IMG/VR virus record: IMGVR_UViG_3300046171_000107
Span: 1-57,546 of that record
DNA from: a virus
Length of the DNA stretch: 57,546 nt
Reading direction: 5' to 3' (one strand)
Shown piece after piece: positions 6,976 through 14,203 of the stretch (the first letter of the stretch is position 1; every line of letters begins with the position of its first letter). The position numbers and the translations under genes were made by a program. Below the pieces are notes generated by a model. That model had not been told where the DNA came from and did no database searches. It saw only the letters and a list, made by a program, of their open reading frames with translations.

Positions 6976-7462
6976 CGTTTGCTCCCTTCAGATACCAGCG
7001 GCGGCGCGTGTCGGTTGACCAGTAGTCATTGTCATACGGATAGTCATTGTCATACGGATATGTTTTTTGCCGGAAGCATTCGTAGACCACGCAGACCTCA
7101 GACTGTGTGTCTTCATCTTTCCAGACGCAGAGGTCGAACATCCGCTCACCGACTTGGATGCCATACCAGTCCATATCATCACTGTCGCGCCCACTATGCT
7201 CATTTTGGATATGGGCATCACTTTCGTAGAACGCGGTCAGATAGCCCTTTTCATAGTCGGACAAAACCAGTTCGTCGTCATCAGAACCGTGATCCGCGGA
7301 CTGCGGGTATTGGTTATCCCAAGTGATTTCCTTTTGAGCGACATCTTCGGCGGTTGAGATAGCCAGAGCAATGTTTCTCCAGCCGTCATCCGCGTGTTCT
7401 GATTGGTCATCACAAATGTCGTATAGATCGGTCAGTTTTTTCAACACTTCCTGCTTTTTCAT
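6962..7462 (-). CDS. Hypothetical acidic protein, 166 aa
   Basis: Very acidic (SADHGSDDDELVLSDYEKGY) with a duplicated YPYDND unit near the C-terminus encoded by an 18-bp direct repeat at about 7024-7061. No family recognised. It heads the operon that continues through the GIY-YIG gene, and is preceded by an extended -10 promoter and the ACTACGGGA leader. Confidence 0.7.
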   Translation of the reverse strand: MKKQEVLKKLTDLYDICDDQSEHADDGWRNIALAISTAEDVAQKEITWDNQYPQSADHGSDDDELVLSDYEKGYLTAFYESDAHIQNEHSGRDSDDMDWYGIQVGERMFDLCVWKDEDTQSEVCVVYECFRQKTYPYDNDYPYDNDYWSTDTRRRWYLKGANDAPS

Positions 7463-7469
7463 ATCATTC

Positions 7470-7497
7470 TCCCGTAGTTGATATAAGATTTATCCCA
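7470..7497 (-). promoter_or_regulatory. Extended -10 promoter and ACTACGGGA leader
   Basis: TGG-GATAAA (7489-7497, minus strand) precedes a short leader with ACTACGGGA (7470-7478) and ATG at 7462. No -35 is obvious, as expected for an extended -10. Confidence 0.6.
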
Positions 7498-7509
7498 TAC
7501 ATAATATAA

Positions 7510-7533
7510 ATAAAAAGGGGCGTCAAGCCCCTT
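7510..7533 (-). terminator. Rho-independent terminator overlapping a stop codon
   Basis: AAGGGGC and GCCCCTT arms around a short loop, followed on the minus strand by TTTTTATTT. It starts within the stop codon of the gene at 7532-7777. Confidence 0.85.
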
Positions 7534-7777
7534 AGTGTTTGGTCTCTGCATCATAATCATATGCGGCGGCGATTACTGCCGCTTGGTTCATGGCGGATGA
7601 CAGCATACCCATTGTGGTATTTGTGTCGGGGCTTTGCACCATAAGACGGAACAGAAGCGCGGTCAGCGCACCGCCCATCACGGCTCCTGCGTTATAGCCT
7701 TCGGCTTCCATTTCATCTAGCAGGGCGTTCATTTCATCCCCTGCAAAATCAAAATCGCGTTCTAGGTCGTTTTTCAT
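7532..7777 (-). CDS. Hypothetical protein with hydrophobic Gly/Ala core, 81 aa
   Basis: MKNDLERDFDFAGDEMNALL opens an acidic N-terminus; the centre (AGAVMGGALTALLFRLMV) is hydrophobic. The ATG at 7777 overlaps the upstream TGA (ATGA) and has AAAGGA upstream, so it is preferred over an ATG at 7798. No family recognised; resembles small regulatory or membrane-associated phage proteins. Confidence 0.7.
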   Translation of the reverse strand: MKNDLERDFDFAGDEMNALLDEMEAEGYNAGAVMGGALTALLFRLMVQSPDTNTTMGMLSSAMNQAAVIAAAYDYDAETKH

Positions 7778-7959
7778 CCCCGTTGTATCCTTTGCCAAGC
7801 CGCCTGTATTTCGGCGGAGCGTTCAACGGCTTCACGGCTAAATTGGCCTTCTGCCGCGATCCGTGATGCGTAGAGCGAGACCACCTGATTGAGGTGTTGA
7901 ACGGCTGTTTGCCAGTCCATCGCCCGTGCCTTCTCATTTACGATATCAGATTTCTTCAT
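7774..7959 (-). CDS. Hypothetical helical protein, 61 aa
   Basis: MKKSDIVNEKARAMDWQTAV is followed by alanine/glutamate-rich helices (QFSREAVERSAEIQAAWQRI). No family recognised. It overlaps its neighbours on both sides by 4 and 14 bases, part of a three-gene operon from the promoter at 8122-8150 to the terminator at 7510-7533. Confidence 0.7.
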   Translation of the reverse strand: MKKSDIVNEKARAMDWQTAVQHLNQVVSLYASRIAAEGQFSREAVERSAEIQAAWQRIQRG

Positions 7960-8089
7960 TTTTGTCTTCCTTTACATAGAATTGGATTTCGACGAGCCCT
8001 TCTTCGGTTCGGCTACAATGCCAGACATCCTGATGGAGGTTTTCAAACAAAAGCAGATACAGTTCTTCGCGAGTTAGTTCTTTAATCAT
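7946..8089 (-). CDS. Hypothetical protein, 47 aa
   Basis: MIKELTREELYLLLFENLHQ then DVWHCSRTEEGLVEIQFYVK. First gene after a strong consensus promoter; the ribosome site is in the ACTACGGGA leader. It overlaps the next gene start by 14 bases. The strong promoter suggests high early expression; no family recognised. Confidence 0.7.
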   Translation of the reverse strand: MIKELTREELYLLLFENLHQDVWHCSRTEEGLVEIQFYVKEDKNEEI

Positions 8090-8096
8090 CTTATTC

Positions 8097-8150
8097 TCCC
8101 GTAGTTATATAAGATAACTCCTATATAGACTTACTACTACATATTGTCAA
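8097..8150 (-). promoter_or_regulatory. Strong sigma70-type promoter with ACTACGGGA leader
   Basis: Minus strand: TTGACA (8145-8150), 17-bp spacer, TATATA (8122-8127), then a leader with ACTACGGGA (8097-8105). The best sigma70 match in the window. Confidence 0.8.
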
Positions 8151-8161
8151 CAAGTAAAAAA

Positions 8162-8191
8162 AGACCCCCAGAGCCTGAACTCTGAGGGTCT
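8162..8191 (-). terminator. Terminator of the zinc-ribbon operon
   Basis: Twelve-base arms AGACCCCCAGAG and CTCTGAGGGTCT with a single mismatch, followed by TTTTTTT on the minus strand. It must stop leftward transcripts that have run antisense through the plus-strand nuclease gene. Between 8192 and 8335 I see only a plus-oriented copy of ACTACGGGA (8193-8201), followed by ATG TAA. Confidence 0.85.
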
Positions 8192-8335
8192 CACTACGGG
8201 AATGTAAAGCTTGGGGGCTCTACAAACCCTAATATAAGCGACTGTATGGGAATTGCAACATATATTTGGGTAATTTAATGGATTATTTTTGCTTAACTTT
8301 TGAATTAAATTAAGTCTTTAGCACGGGAGGTGTTT

Positions 8336-8749
8336 TTGGGGGCTTTTGAAGCGGGTAAACTTGGTGAGTATATCTGTGCGTCGCGGTTGATGAAGTTAGG
8401 TGTTTCCTGCGAAGTAGTCAATTTAGACACAGTGGACATTGTGGCTTATGTCGATCAGCGGCTGATCCGCATACAGGTGAAATCTAGCGTTTTAAAAAAG
8501 CACGGCAAGTCGCTGGGGTATCAGTTTGCTACCAGCATGGGCGGCAGAAAAAAGCCGCTCACTGTAGAGCATTGCGATATAGTGGCTCTTGTGGCTACTG
8601 ATTGTGAACGGGTGCTGTTTAAGCCCGTAGAATGTTTAAAGGGGCAGGTTACTAAGCGTATCCTGCCCCGTAAATTTGATAGAGACGACTTAGAATATAA
8701 GTCTTGGCATCACTGCATGGATTATCTCAATCAAGATCGTCAGGGTTGA
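8336..8749 (+). CDS. PD-(D/E)XK family endonuclease
   Basis: About 137 aa. GAFEAGKLGEYICASRLMKL then VDIVAYVDQRLIRIQVKSS matches the PD-(D/E)XK endonuclease family often found with mobile elements and phages: Asp in VDIV and the (E/Q)xK motif as QVK. The conserved Lys is present while the acidic residue is Gln, which is common in this family. Start: TTG at 8336 with GGGAGG five bases upstream; a GTG at 8330 lies too close to that site. It is one of only two plus-strand genes, and sits inside a leftward block, which suggests insertion as a cassette. Confidence 0.7.
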   Translation: MGAFEAGKLGEYICASRLMKLGVSCEVVNLDTVDIVAYVDQRLIRIQVKSSVLKKHGKSLGYQFATSMGGRKKPLTVEHCDIVALVATDCERVLFKPVECLKGQVTKRILPRKFDRDDLEYKSWHHCMDYLNQDRQG

Positions 8750-9050
8750 TCCAGCCCTTTTCTAAGGCGTCCAACAGTTCGTCGTCAGATAGTCGGTCAA
8801 TGGCTGACGCCGAATACATTTTCTTTTTTTGGCGGCGTTTTGCCACTACTTGTTTTTGGACGGGTTTTGCCACTACTTGCGCTTCGGTAGGTGGTTCTAC
8901 ATCCACTACCTTTTTAATATCCGCTGATACCTCAATTGTGGCATAACGGTGGCTACATTTAAGACACTCCCTGTTCCGGCGAATTGTGCCGTCGTCCGTG
9001 GGTCGCGAGTTGTAGACCTTACTCTTTGATTTGCATTTTGGACATATCAC
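8727..9050 (-). CDS. NrdR-like zinc-ribbon protein
   Basis: 107 aa. The N-terminus MICPKCKSKSKVYNSR then RRNRECLKCSHRYATIE reproduces the zinc-ribbon of the NrdR repressor (CPxC...RRRRECxxCxxRFTT) but the ATP-cone is absent. The C-terminal half is a Lys/Gln-rich linker and a short acidic helix (SDDELLDALEKGWINPDDLD). GTG at 9050 is preferred: GGAG lies seven bases upstream and it gives the normal NrdR start; TTG at 9062 is an alternative. Likely a DNA- or RNAP-binding regulator. The 3' end overlaps the plus-strand nuclease gene tail to tail by 23 bases. Confidence 0.7.
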   Translation of the reverse strand: MICPKCKSKSKVYNSRPTDDGTIRRNRECLKCSHRYATIEVSADIKKVVDVEPPTEAQVVAKPVQKQVVAKRRQKKKMYSASAIDRLSDDELLDALEKGWINPDDLD

Positions 9051-9204
9051 GATAGTCTCCAATAGTTAGTAGGCAGACCTTACAGGTTACTGACCCGTCG
9101 TCCGCGGGCTCTGGCAGGTTAATCAGGCACTTTGGGCATCTGCCCGCGTCTAACGCCTTTTGTATTACACCAGCATCCCCGAAGGGTTCCCTATTCTTCG
9201 TCAT
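9019..9204 (-). CDS. Zinc-ribbon protein, 61 aa
   Basis: A CPKC pair and a CKVC pair lie 17 residues apart (RCPKCLINLP and VTCKVCLLTI), forming a zinc ribbon. Overlaps both neighbours. No named family. Member of a cluster of four consecutive metal-binding proteins. Confidence 0.65.
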   Translation of the reverse strand: MTKNREPFGDAGVIQKALDAGRCPKCLINLPEPADDGSVTCKVCLLTIGDYRDMSKMQIKE

Positions 9205-9355
9205 TTTCGACCTCCCCTGACCCGCCGCAGAGTTCGCACTCCATCATACGGCCTTCTAGCCAGCCGCCGCGCCATGCCATAGGGGCGGGGACAGCGACTT
9301 CATATTCACACTGTCCCTCACCCCCGCACTCAGGGCAAGTAATATACTCAGGCAC
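9191..9355 (-). CDS. DnaJ-type zinc-knuckle protein, 54 aa
   Basis: Two CxxCGGxG units, CPECGGEG near residue 7 and CELCGGSG near 40, as in the DnaJ cysteine-rich domain, separated by a Trp-rich loop. GTG start at 9355 overlaps the upstream stop by eight bases. DnaJ-type knuckles are frequent in small phage proteins; a protein-binding role is supposed. Confidence 0.6.
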   Translation of the reverse strand: MPEYITCPECGGEGQCEYEVAVPAPMAWRGGWLEGRMMECELCGGSGEVENDEE

Positions 9356-9758
9356 GGCCTAGATCCCTCTGGCGTTGATACCAATTACGGTTGTGCTGTT
9401 TTACGCGCTCATTATTATTTTTGTTCCAATGCTTTTTGGAGCATTTCTTTGAACAAAACTTGCGCTGTTGACCCGTGAGCCGCGTTCCGCAGTTCGCGCA
9501 GTTTTTTCTGCCGTTCTTGCGCTTTTTAATTGGTGCGCGTTCCGGCATTGACACGACATTAGTAGGCGGGGCAGGTTCTGCGGCCTGTTTTTTAGCCTTT
9601 TCCCTAGCAAGGGCTTCGGCTACTTCGCCTTCAATTTCATAACGGAGCAAGATAGCCCGTGCGCCCAGCATTTCCATCGTGCGACGGCTCACGGCTCCTG
9701 TTTCGTCATACTCGTGCAGAACAAACTGCAAGGCATAAAGTGTATTGTGCTTTTCCAT
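9348..9758 (-). CDS. Protein with C-terminal zinc finger, 136 aa
   Basis: Helical N-terminus (ALQFVLHEYDETGAVSRRTM; EIEGEVAEALAREKAKKQ), a basic linker, then CANCGTRLTGQQRKFCSKKC followed by KKHWNKN, a treble-clef-like zinc finger seen in phage DNA-binding proteins. First gene of the zinc-ribbon operon, preceded by an extended -10 promoter and GGGAGA ribosome site. Probably a nucleic-acid-binding regulator; substrate unknown. Confidence 0.7.
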   Translation of the reverse strand: MEKHNTLYALQFVLHEYDETGAVSRRTMEMLGARAILLRYEIEGEVAEALAREKAKKQAAEPAPPTNVVSMPERAPIKKRKNGRKNCANCGTRLTGQQRKFCSKKCSKKHWNKNNNERVKQHNRNWYQRQRDLGRA

Positions 9759-9765
9759 TCCGGTC

Positions 9766-9796
9766 TCCCGTATAAGAGTTGATAGAAATTATCCCA
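9766..9796 (-). promoter_or_regulatory. Extended -10 promoter of the zinc-ribbon operon
   Basis: TGG-GATAAT (9788-9796) followed by a leader that contains the variant box TACGGGAGA (9766-9772 core) in front of ATG 9758. Confidence 0.6.
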
Positions 9797-9809
9797 TACC
9801 ATAGGTAAA

Positions 9810-9839
9810 AAAAGAGGTCAACTACATATAGTAGTTGAC
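9810..9839 (-). terminator. Terminator of the RHH gene
   Basis: Perfect 9-bp arms GTCAACTAC (9817-9825) and GTAGTTGAC (9831-9839) around ATATA; the minus strand continues TCTTTTTTT. It overlaps the last base of the RHH stop codon and may double as an operator for this protein. Confidence 0.85.
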
Positions 9840-9997
9840 TACTTATTTTTTAAATATTCGATACGGGTTTCTTTATAGACTTCCCACATAATGCGAAGTT
9901 GGCCGCTAATCGTGCGGCCTTCTGCTTTTGCGATTGTCTTTATCTGCTCGTAGACCTCTATCGGCACGAGAACAGACTTCCATTTGGTGATATCCAT
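9839..9997 (-). CDS. Ribbon-helix-helix DNA-binding protein, 52 aa
   Basis: WKSVLVPIEVYEQIKTIAKA then EGRTISGQLRIMWEVYKE has the Arc/CopG pattern: a short beta strand with alternating residues (SVLVPIE), helix A, a G-R-T turn and helix B. Such dimers repress phage early promoters. It lies between a promoter-like element and a perfect-hairpin terminator as a one-gene unit. The 9-bp dyad at 9817-9839 and the dyads near other promoters are possible targets (inference). Confidence 0.75.
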   Translation of the reverse strand: MDITKWKSVLVPIEVYEQIKTIAKAEGRTISGQLRIMWEVYKETRIEYLKNK

Positions 9998-10001
9998 TAA
10001 A

Positions 10002-10010
10002 TTTATCCCA
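10002..10010 (-). promoter_or_regulatory. TGG-GATAAA element before the RHH gene
   Basis: Same element as in the other extended -10 promoters but only four bases from the ATG, so transcripts from it would be leaderless; GGGA could instead serve as the ribosome site, with transcription from TATATA further upstream (10035-10045). Confidence 0.4.
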
Positions 10011-10061
10011 ATATATTGTGTTCTGTAAGCGAATATATAGGAGATATAGTATTAAGGCAAG

Positions 10062-10093
10062 CAAAAATGTGGCTCTAGGCAATGCCTAGAGCC
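10062..10093 (-). terminator. Terminator of the polymerase operon
   Basis: GGCTCTAGG and CCTAGAGCC arms around CAATG (10071-10093); the minus strand continues ACATTTTTG. It ends the leftward run that begins with the primase. Confidence 0.75.
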
Positions 10094-10118
10094 GAGTTTA
10101 GGGAGGAAATGCGTAAAA

Positions 10119-10205
10119 CTACTTACTTTTGAGTTGGTAAATGATAATAAGCATCAGGGCTATCTGAATAGCGTCGATCCAAGGAACCCCAAAACCCGTT
10201 GTCAT
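10119..10205 (-). CDS. Membrane miniprotein, 28 aa
   Basis: MTTGFGVPWIDAIQIALMLI then IIYQLKSK: one membrane helix and a basic end. It lies two bases from the polymerase stop (TGATATG), before the terminator. Single-pass miniproteins like this are common in phages and usually escape annotation. Confidence 0.55.
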   Translation of the reverse strand: MTTGFGVPWIDAIQIALMLIIIYQLKSK

Positions 10206-10206
10206 A

Positions 10207-12099
10207 TCATTCCGCCTCTCCCCAGCTTGGGCCGATCTCGACGTCACACTTGCTGGGTATCTCTAATGGTACAGCATTTTCCATAATTTTGGCAATACTT
10301 TCTGCATCTTCACGATTTTTCACAGAAATTGCTATCTCATCGTGGATTTGAATGAGCGGGGTGCGCTCTTGTTCATAAATATTCACCATTGCTTGCTTTG
10401 TCATGTCTGCGGCGGACGCTTGGATAAGCCTGTTCAGGGCTTTGTAGGTGTATGCCCGCTTCAAACGGGTGGTCTCACCGTATTCTTTGACGGCATCTTG
10501 GTAGGGCAGAGCCTTATTCATGGCGAATGTATCGGGCTCCCAGAGGTCAAAACGGCACTTTCTGCCCAGTATAGAGCGGACAGAGCCGCTTGAGCCGCGG
10601 TCGTTGAGCCGCGCTTGGACGCCATTCATCAGGCCTTTAACAAAGGGGACACGCTCATGGTACTGACGGACTAGGCCTTTGGCTTCATCTACATCAATAT
10701 CTAGCTGGTCAGACAGTTTGTTCACCCCCATGCCATACATCATGCCAAGATTGATTGTCTTTGCCTGTTTGCGCGGGATCGACGCCATTTCTGCCACCAT
10801 CGTATGGAAGTCCATATTGGGGTCGTTGCGGTAGGCATCGACAAATTCTTCGACGCCAGCCATCTGCTTGCCGCGGGATTTGCCATATACATATGAGTAA
10901 TGCACCAAGATGCGTGGTTCCTGTTGCGAGAAATCAATCGCCGCCCACTGTTCCCCCTCTTCCGGCAGGAACAGGCTACGGATCATCGGGCCAAGTTCTG
11001 GGTCGCGGGCAGGGATTTGCTGCAAATTGGGGTTGGACATGGATATGCGCCCCGATACCGTGCCGCCGTCATCGGAGCGGATCTGGTTGATATGCCCGTG
11101 GATACGCCCGTCACTACGGCAATGCTTCATAATCGTGTTGATAAAGGTGCCGCTGGTCTTGTTCAAGTTGCGGGCTTTAACAATTAGCTGAGCCAGTTCA
11201 TGCGGATGGTCTGCAAGAAATGATTTCGTAAAAGACGGTGCGCCTTTTTCTGTGCGCGGGTAGGCAATGCTTAATTTATCAAAGGCCTTGGCTATTGACG
11301 CCGCCGCCCAGAGCTCTACATCAGAACCAGCCACGGATTTAATCCGTTTGATAACCTCTTTTTCCTGCTTAATTAAATAATTTCTGGTGCGCTCGACACG
11401 GTCTTGGTCAACGCGGACGCCGCGCCATGTCATGTCGATCAGGCAGGGCAGGAGTTTTAGTTCGAGTTCGGCGATAGGCCAGAGGTCTTCTTTAGTCAGT
11501 TGCGTAGACAAGTGATTCCACAAGTCGAGCGTGATTTCTGCGTCGTTCTGGGCATACGGCCCGACATACATAGCGGGCATCTTCCACATCTCAGCTTTTG
11601 GGTCGAGCCCGAACTCGCGGGCGGCCTCCTGTAGTGTCTTCTCTGTTTTAATTTTGCCCAGAAGGTCGTAACAGAGGCTGTTCAGGCTGTAACTGAAGCG
11701 GTTCTCGTCGAGTAGCGCGGCGATTAGCATCGTGTCGATGATTTTGCCGTTTAGCGTGAAGCCCATACGGCGTATCCAGCCCGCATCATATTGTGCGTTG
11801 TGCATGATCTTGTCGGCGGGGCACTCAAATACTTTCTTGAGCCATTTGTTGACGATGCGTTCGTCGAGATTGCCGCCACCAAGGTGGCGGATCGGGATAT
11901 ATCCTGCCCAATCCGCTACCGCGATAGCGTAGCCCACTACCTCACCATCTCCCGTAGGCCATCCGGGGCCGTTTGTCTTGATGTTTGGGTCGCGGGTCTC
12001 GACATCTATAGCAATTTGCTTTGCATCAAAGATGTCGGGTAGCTCTGCGGGTGGCACCCATTCACTCTTGGGGCCGAACATGGTCATCTGTAGTGCCAT
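10207..12099 (-). CDS. polA: DNA polymerase I family (PolA) with 3'-5' exonuclease
   Basis: 630 aa. Exonuclease motifs: IDVETRD (31-37), HNAQYD (100-105) and YAQNDAEIT (182-190). Polymerase motifs: A as DFSQQEPR (389-396), B as RKQAKTINLGMMYG (443-456), C as QIHDEIA (584-590). There is no 5'-3' exonuclease domain, as usual in phages. The O-helix residue equivalent to E. coli Phe762 is Leu451. The start at 12099 sits in a TGATG overlap with the small gene upstream; an ORF start at 12135 lies inside that gene. It is the replicative polymerase, co-transcribed with helicase and primase. Confidence 0.95.
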   Translation of the reverse strand: MALQMTMFGPKSEWVPPAELPDIFDAKQIAIDVETRDPNIKTNGPGWPTGDGEVVGYAIAVADWAGYIPIRHLGGGNLDERIVNKWLKKVFECPADKIMHNAQYDAGWIRRMGFTLNGKIIDTMLIAALLDENRFSYSLNSLCYDLLGKIKTEKTLQEAAREFGLDPKAEMWKMPAMYVGPYAQNDAEITLDLWNHLSTQLTKEDLWPIAELELKLLPCLIDMTWRGVRVDQDRVERTRNYLIKQEKEVIKRIKSVAGSDVELWAAASIAKAFDKLSIAYPRTEKGAPSFTKSFLADHPHELAQLIVKARNLNKTSGTFINTIMKHCRSDGRIHGHINQIRSDDGGTVSGRISMSNPNLQQIPARDPELGPMIRSLFLPEEGEQWAAIDFSQQEPRILVHYSYVYGKSRGKQMAGVEEFVDAYRNDPNMDFHTMVAEMASIPRKQAKTINLGMMYGMGVNKLSDQLDIDVDEAKGLVRQYHERVPFVKGLMNGVQARLNDRGSSGSVRSILGRKCRFDLWEPDTFAMNKALPYQDAVKEYGETTRLKRAYTYKALNRLIQASAADMTKQAMVNIYEQERTPLIQIHDEIAISVKNREDAESIAKIMENAVPLEIPSKCDVEIGPSWGEAE

Positions 12100-12200
12100 C
12101 AATCTTTCCTTACTGTGGCCATTTCCTTGCCACATTTAATGAGCACCCAGCCTTGGGCTAGGTACTCTTCCAAATGTTGTATCGGGATGAAGCGAACCAT
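12099..12200 (-). CDS. Hypothetical miniprotein, 33 aa
   Basis: MVRFIPIQHLEEYLAQGWVL then IKCGKEMATVRKD. Start overlaps the upstream stop (TAATG) and its stop overlaps the polymerase ATG (TGATG), so it is translationally coupled on both sides, strong evidence for a real gene. The HLEEYLAQGW pattern is typical of short phage proteins; function unknown. Confidence 0.65.
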   Translation of the reverse strand: MVRFIPIQHLEEYLAQGWVLIKCGKEMATVRKD

Positions 12201-12454
12201 TAGTCCTCTCCACCCAGTGCGCCGTAGCCGCAGATATCTACCCAGCTATCTTCATGTTCTGGGGTTACGACGAGCCGTGCCAATTTGACCGCCACCATAC
12301 ATTGGTAGACTTGCGAGACAGAAACCTCTTTGTCCAGAAGCACAGACCACATCTTGGCAATGCGCTCATGGTTTTCGTAGGCATCGCCATAGGCTTTGGC
12401 CCGTGGGCCGTTGACTAGGCTCTCTGCCTTATTAAGAATTTCTTCGCGTTTCAT
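12200..12454 (-). CDS. DUF6378-like protein
   Basis: 84 aa. RAKAYGDAYENHERIAKMWS, then VSVSQVYQCMVAVKLARLV and HEDSWVDICGYGAL follow the conserved phage family I know as DUF6378 (YG..n..rIA.lW...; lKlAR; Ds..DiagY). Function unknown, often next to replication genes. Start at 12454 (MKREEIL) is preferred; ATG at 12469 is possible. Confidence 0.75.
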   Translation of the reverse strand: MKREEILNKAESLVNGPRAKAYGDAYENHERIAKMWSVLLDKEVSVSQVYQCMVAVKLARLVVTPEHEDSWVDICGYGALGGED

Positions 12455-12677
12455 TGCCGAGCTCTTCATCTAAATTTTGAATGTATCCCCCCCAAAATTC
12501 GTCAATGTCGATTTTTGTGCTGGGGCAGGTGTGGTAAAGCTTTTGTAACAAAGACGCCACCAAATTAGTGTGCGGTTTATGCCAGCCCACATCATTTAAT
12601 TTATGTTCCGCAAGAATGCGAAAAGGCACGGGATCATTAGGGTCTACATCATAATAGCCGTCTGGTTTCATAGTCAT
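12432..12677 (-). CDS. Hypothetical protein, 81 aa
   Basis: MTMKPDGYYDVDPNDPVPFR start; WGGYIQNLDEELGNETRRNS end. ATG at 12677 overlaps the helicase stop (ATGA); a TTG at 12683 is less likely. No family recognised. Overlaps the next gene start by 23 bases. Confidence 0.65.
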   Translation of the reverse strand: MTMKPDGYYDVDPNDPVPFRILAEHKLNDVGWHKPHTNLVASLLQKLYHTCPSTKIDIDEFWGGYIQNLDEELGNETRRNS

Positions 12678-14203
12678 ATCCAATAACTCCTGTTCGTGTC
12701 TTCGGGTTCAACCAAGTAGAGGTTCTGCTTGGTTCTGGTTACACCTACATAAAACACTCTATGCAGGTCATCTGGCGCGTGTTCCGCGGCGGATGCGGCG
12801 GCAGGAGACAAGTCTGTATATAGCACAACATTGTCTGCTTCGCCTCCTTTAGATCCGTGGATCGTGGACAATTCAATGCGGGGTATGGCGTTAAACTTTT
12901 CGCCGCGCCGCAGAAGAGCCGTGATGTACGCACGGTCGCTGTCGGGCAATTTATCCATTGCCTCGTGCCATATCATGTCGATAGTGGCTAGCAGGCCGTG
13001 GTTTTGTTGCAGTTCTTCTAGGCTGACTGTTTCGTCGTCATCTACAGCGGGTAATTTCTTAAATCCGCGCTTGACTCTGTCACCGACTGACATATAACTG
13101 TACACGGTTCGTGCGGCCTTTCCGGTTATTCGCTTGCCTTTTCTCATTTGTTCCCAGCCATTGACGGCTTCACTTAGTCTTTCTGAGATTGAGCGATAGC
13201 CTTTCCGGCTAAAAAGGAATCCACGGCTTTTCAAGTCTTCCGCAGTGGAGTCAAGAAAGTATCCGGCTTGAGCCAGCACGAGCCACGAACCCTCAGAAAA
13301 ATCTAGCTGTCCAGTATCTATGATGCGCTGTACTTTGCCTGCGTCTTTGCGTGGCAAGTAGGTCTTTGGTACGCGGCGTCTGATGCGTTGGACAATGCGC
13401 TCTGCTAGCGGATGTACGGTAGCAGGTACGCGGTAGGACTGCTCTAACACTTCGTAGCCGCCATTGAGGCCGATAAAGTGTTCGACATCGGCACCTGCCC
13501 AGCGGTAGATGGCTTGGTCGTCATCCCCAGCGCAGTAGATGCGGTCTGAGTGCTGTTCTAGCACATGAGCCACGTCCCACTGTAGGGGCGACAAGTCCTG
13601 CGCTTCGTCGATGAAAGTTATGGCTAGGCGGGGGCAGAACCCTGCGCCGTCACGCACAAACACTTCCAACATATCGGTGAAGTCGTAGAGGTTAAACCTG
13701 TTCTTATATTCCTGTAAGCCGTCGGCTACATATTTGACATAGCTCCACGACATCGACATTTGTGTCTCGTCATATTGTTGCCGCAAATCAACTTTGCGTA
13801 GGCGGGCGAGGTTAATCAGGCTGATTAGTGGGTTACTATTTTTGTTCAGGTCGAACAGTTCGTCGCCGCTGATCTGAGTTGCATCTACCCGCAAGTCAAT
13901 GCCGCCCAAGGCATGGCCTAGTTCTTTGTAGTGCTCTGCCTGCATGACCTGTTCTTGGCGAATACCGGACAACTTTAAGGCAAAACTGTGCAGAGTGCGG
14001 AACCACGGCAGTTGTGATTTATCTAGTTTGAAGCGAGTGCAAGCGCGTTCGACAGCCTCGTTAGCCGCTTGGCGGGTAAAGGCAAAGTAGCCGATATGAG
14101 CGGGGTTTACGCCTGCTTCTAACGCCTCGTCTACTTTGTTGAGCAGGGCGGTAGTCTTTCCTGTTCCGGGCGGGCCGTATATACGGAATATCTTAGTATC
14201 CAT
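12674..14203 (-). CDS. UvrD/Rep-like superfamily 1 DNA helicase
   Basis: 509 aa. Walker A GPPGTGKTT (10-18), motif II TFIDEAQDLSP, motif III AGDDDQAIYRWAGAD, then LSTIHGSKGGEADNVVL (motif V region) and VFYVGVTRTKQNLYLV (motif VI). This is a 3'-5' SF1A helicase, here probably the replication or recombination helicase working with the PolA. The protein is shorter than bacterial UvrD, lacking much of the 1B/2B insertions. It overlaps the regulator gene upstream by 11 bases. Confidence 0.9.
   Translation of the reverse strand: MDTKIFRIYGPPGTGKTTALLNKVDEALEAGVNPAHIGYFAFTRQAANEAVERACTRFKLDKSQLPWFRTLHSFALKLSGIRQEQVMQAEHYKELGHALGGIDLRVDATQISGDELFDLNKNSNPLISLINLARLRKVDLRQQYDETQMSMSWSYVKYVADGLQEYKNRFNLYDFTDMLEVFVRDGAGFCPRLAITFIDEAQDLSPLQWDVAHVLEQHSDRIYCAGDDDQAIYRWAGADVEHFIGLNGGYEVLEQSYRVPATVHPLAERIVQRIRRRVPKTYLPRKDAGKVQRIIDTGQLDFSEGSWLVLAQAGYFLDSTAEDLKSRGFLFSRKGYRSISERLSEAVNGWEQMRKGKRITGKAARTVYSYMSVGDRVKRGFKKLPAVDDDETVSLEELQQNHGLLATIDMIWHEAMDKLPDSDRAYITALLRRGEKFNAIPRIELSTIHGSKGGEADNVVLYTDLSPAAASAAEHAPDDLHRVFYVGVTRTKQNLYLVEPEDTNRSYWI

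Noticed and set aside
8193-8210. Plus-strand ACTACGGGA box followed by ATG TAA
   Set aside because: Interesting as a possible start-stop element, but one copy in this orientation cannot be told from chance.
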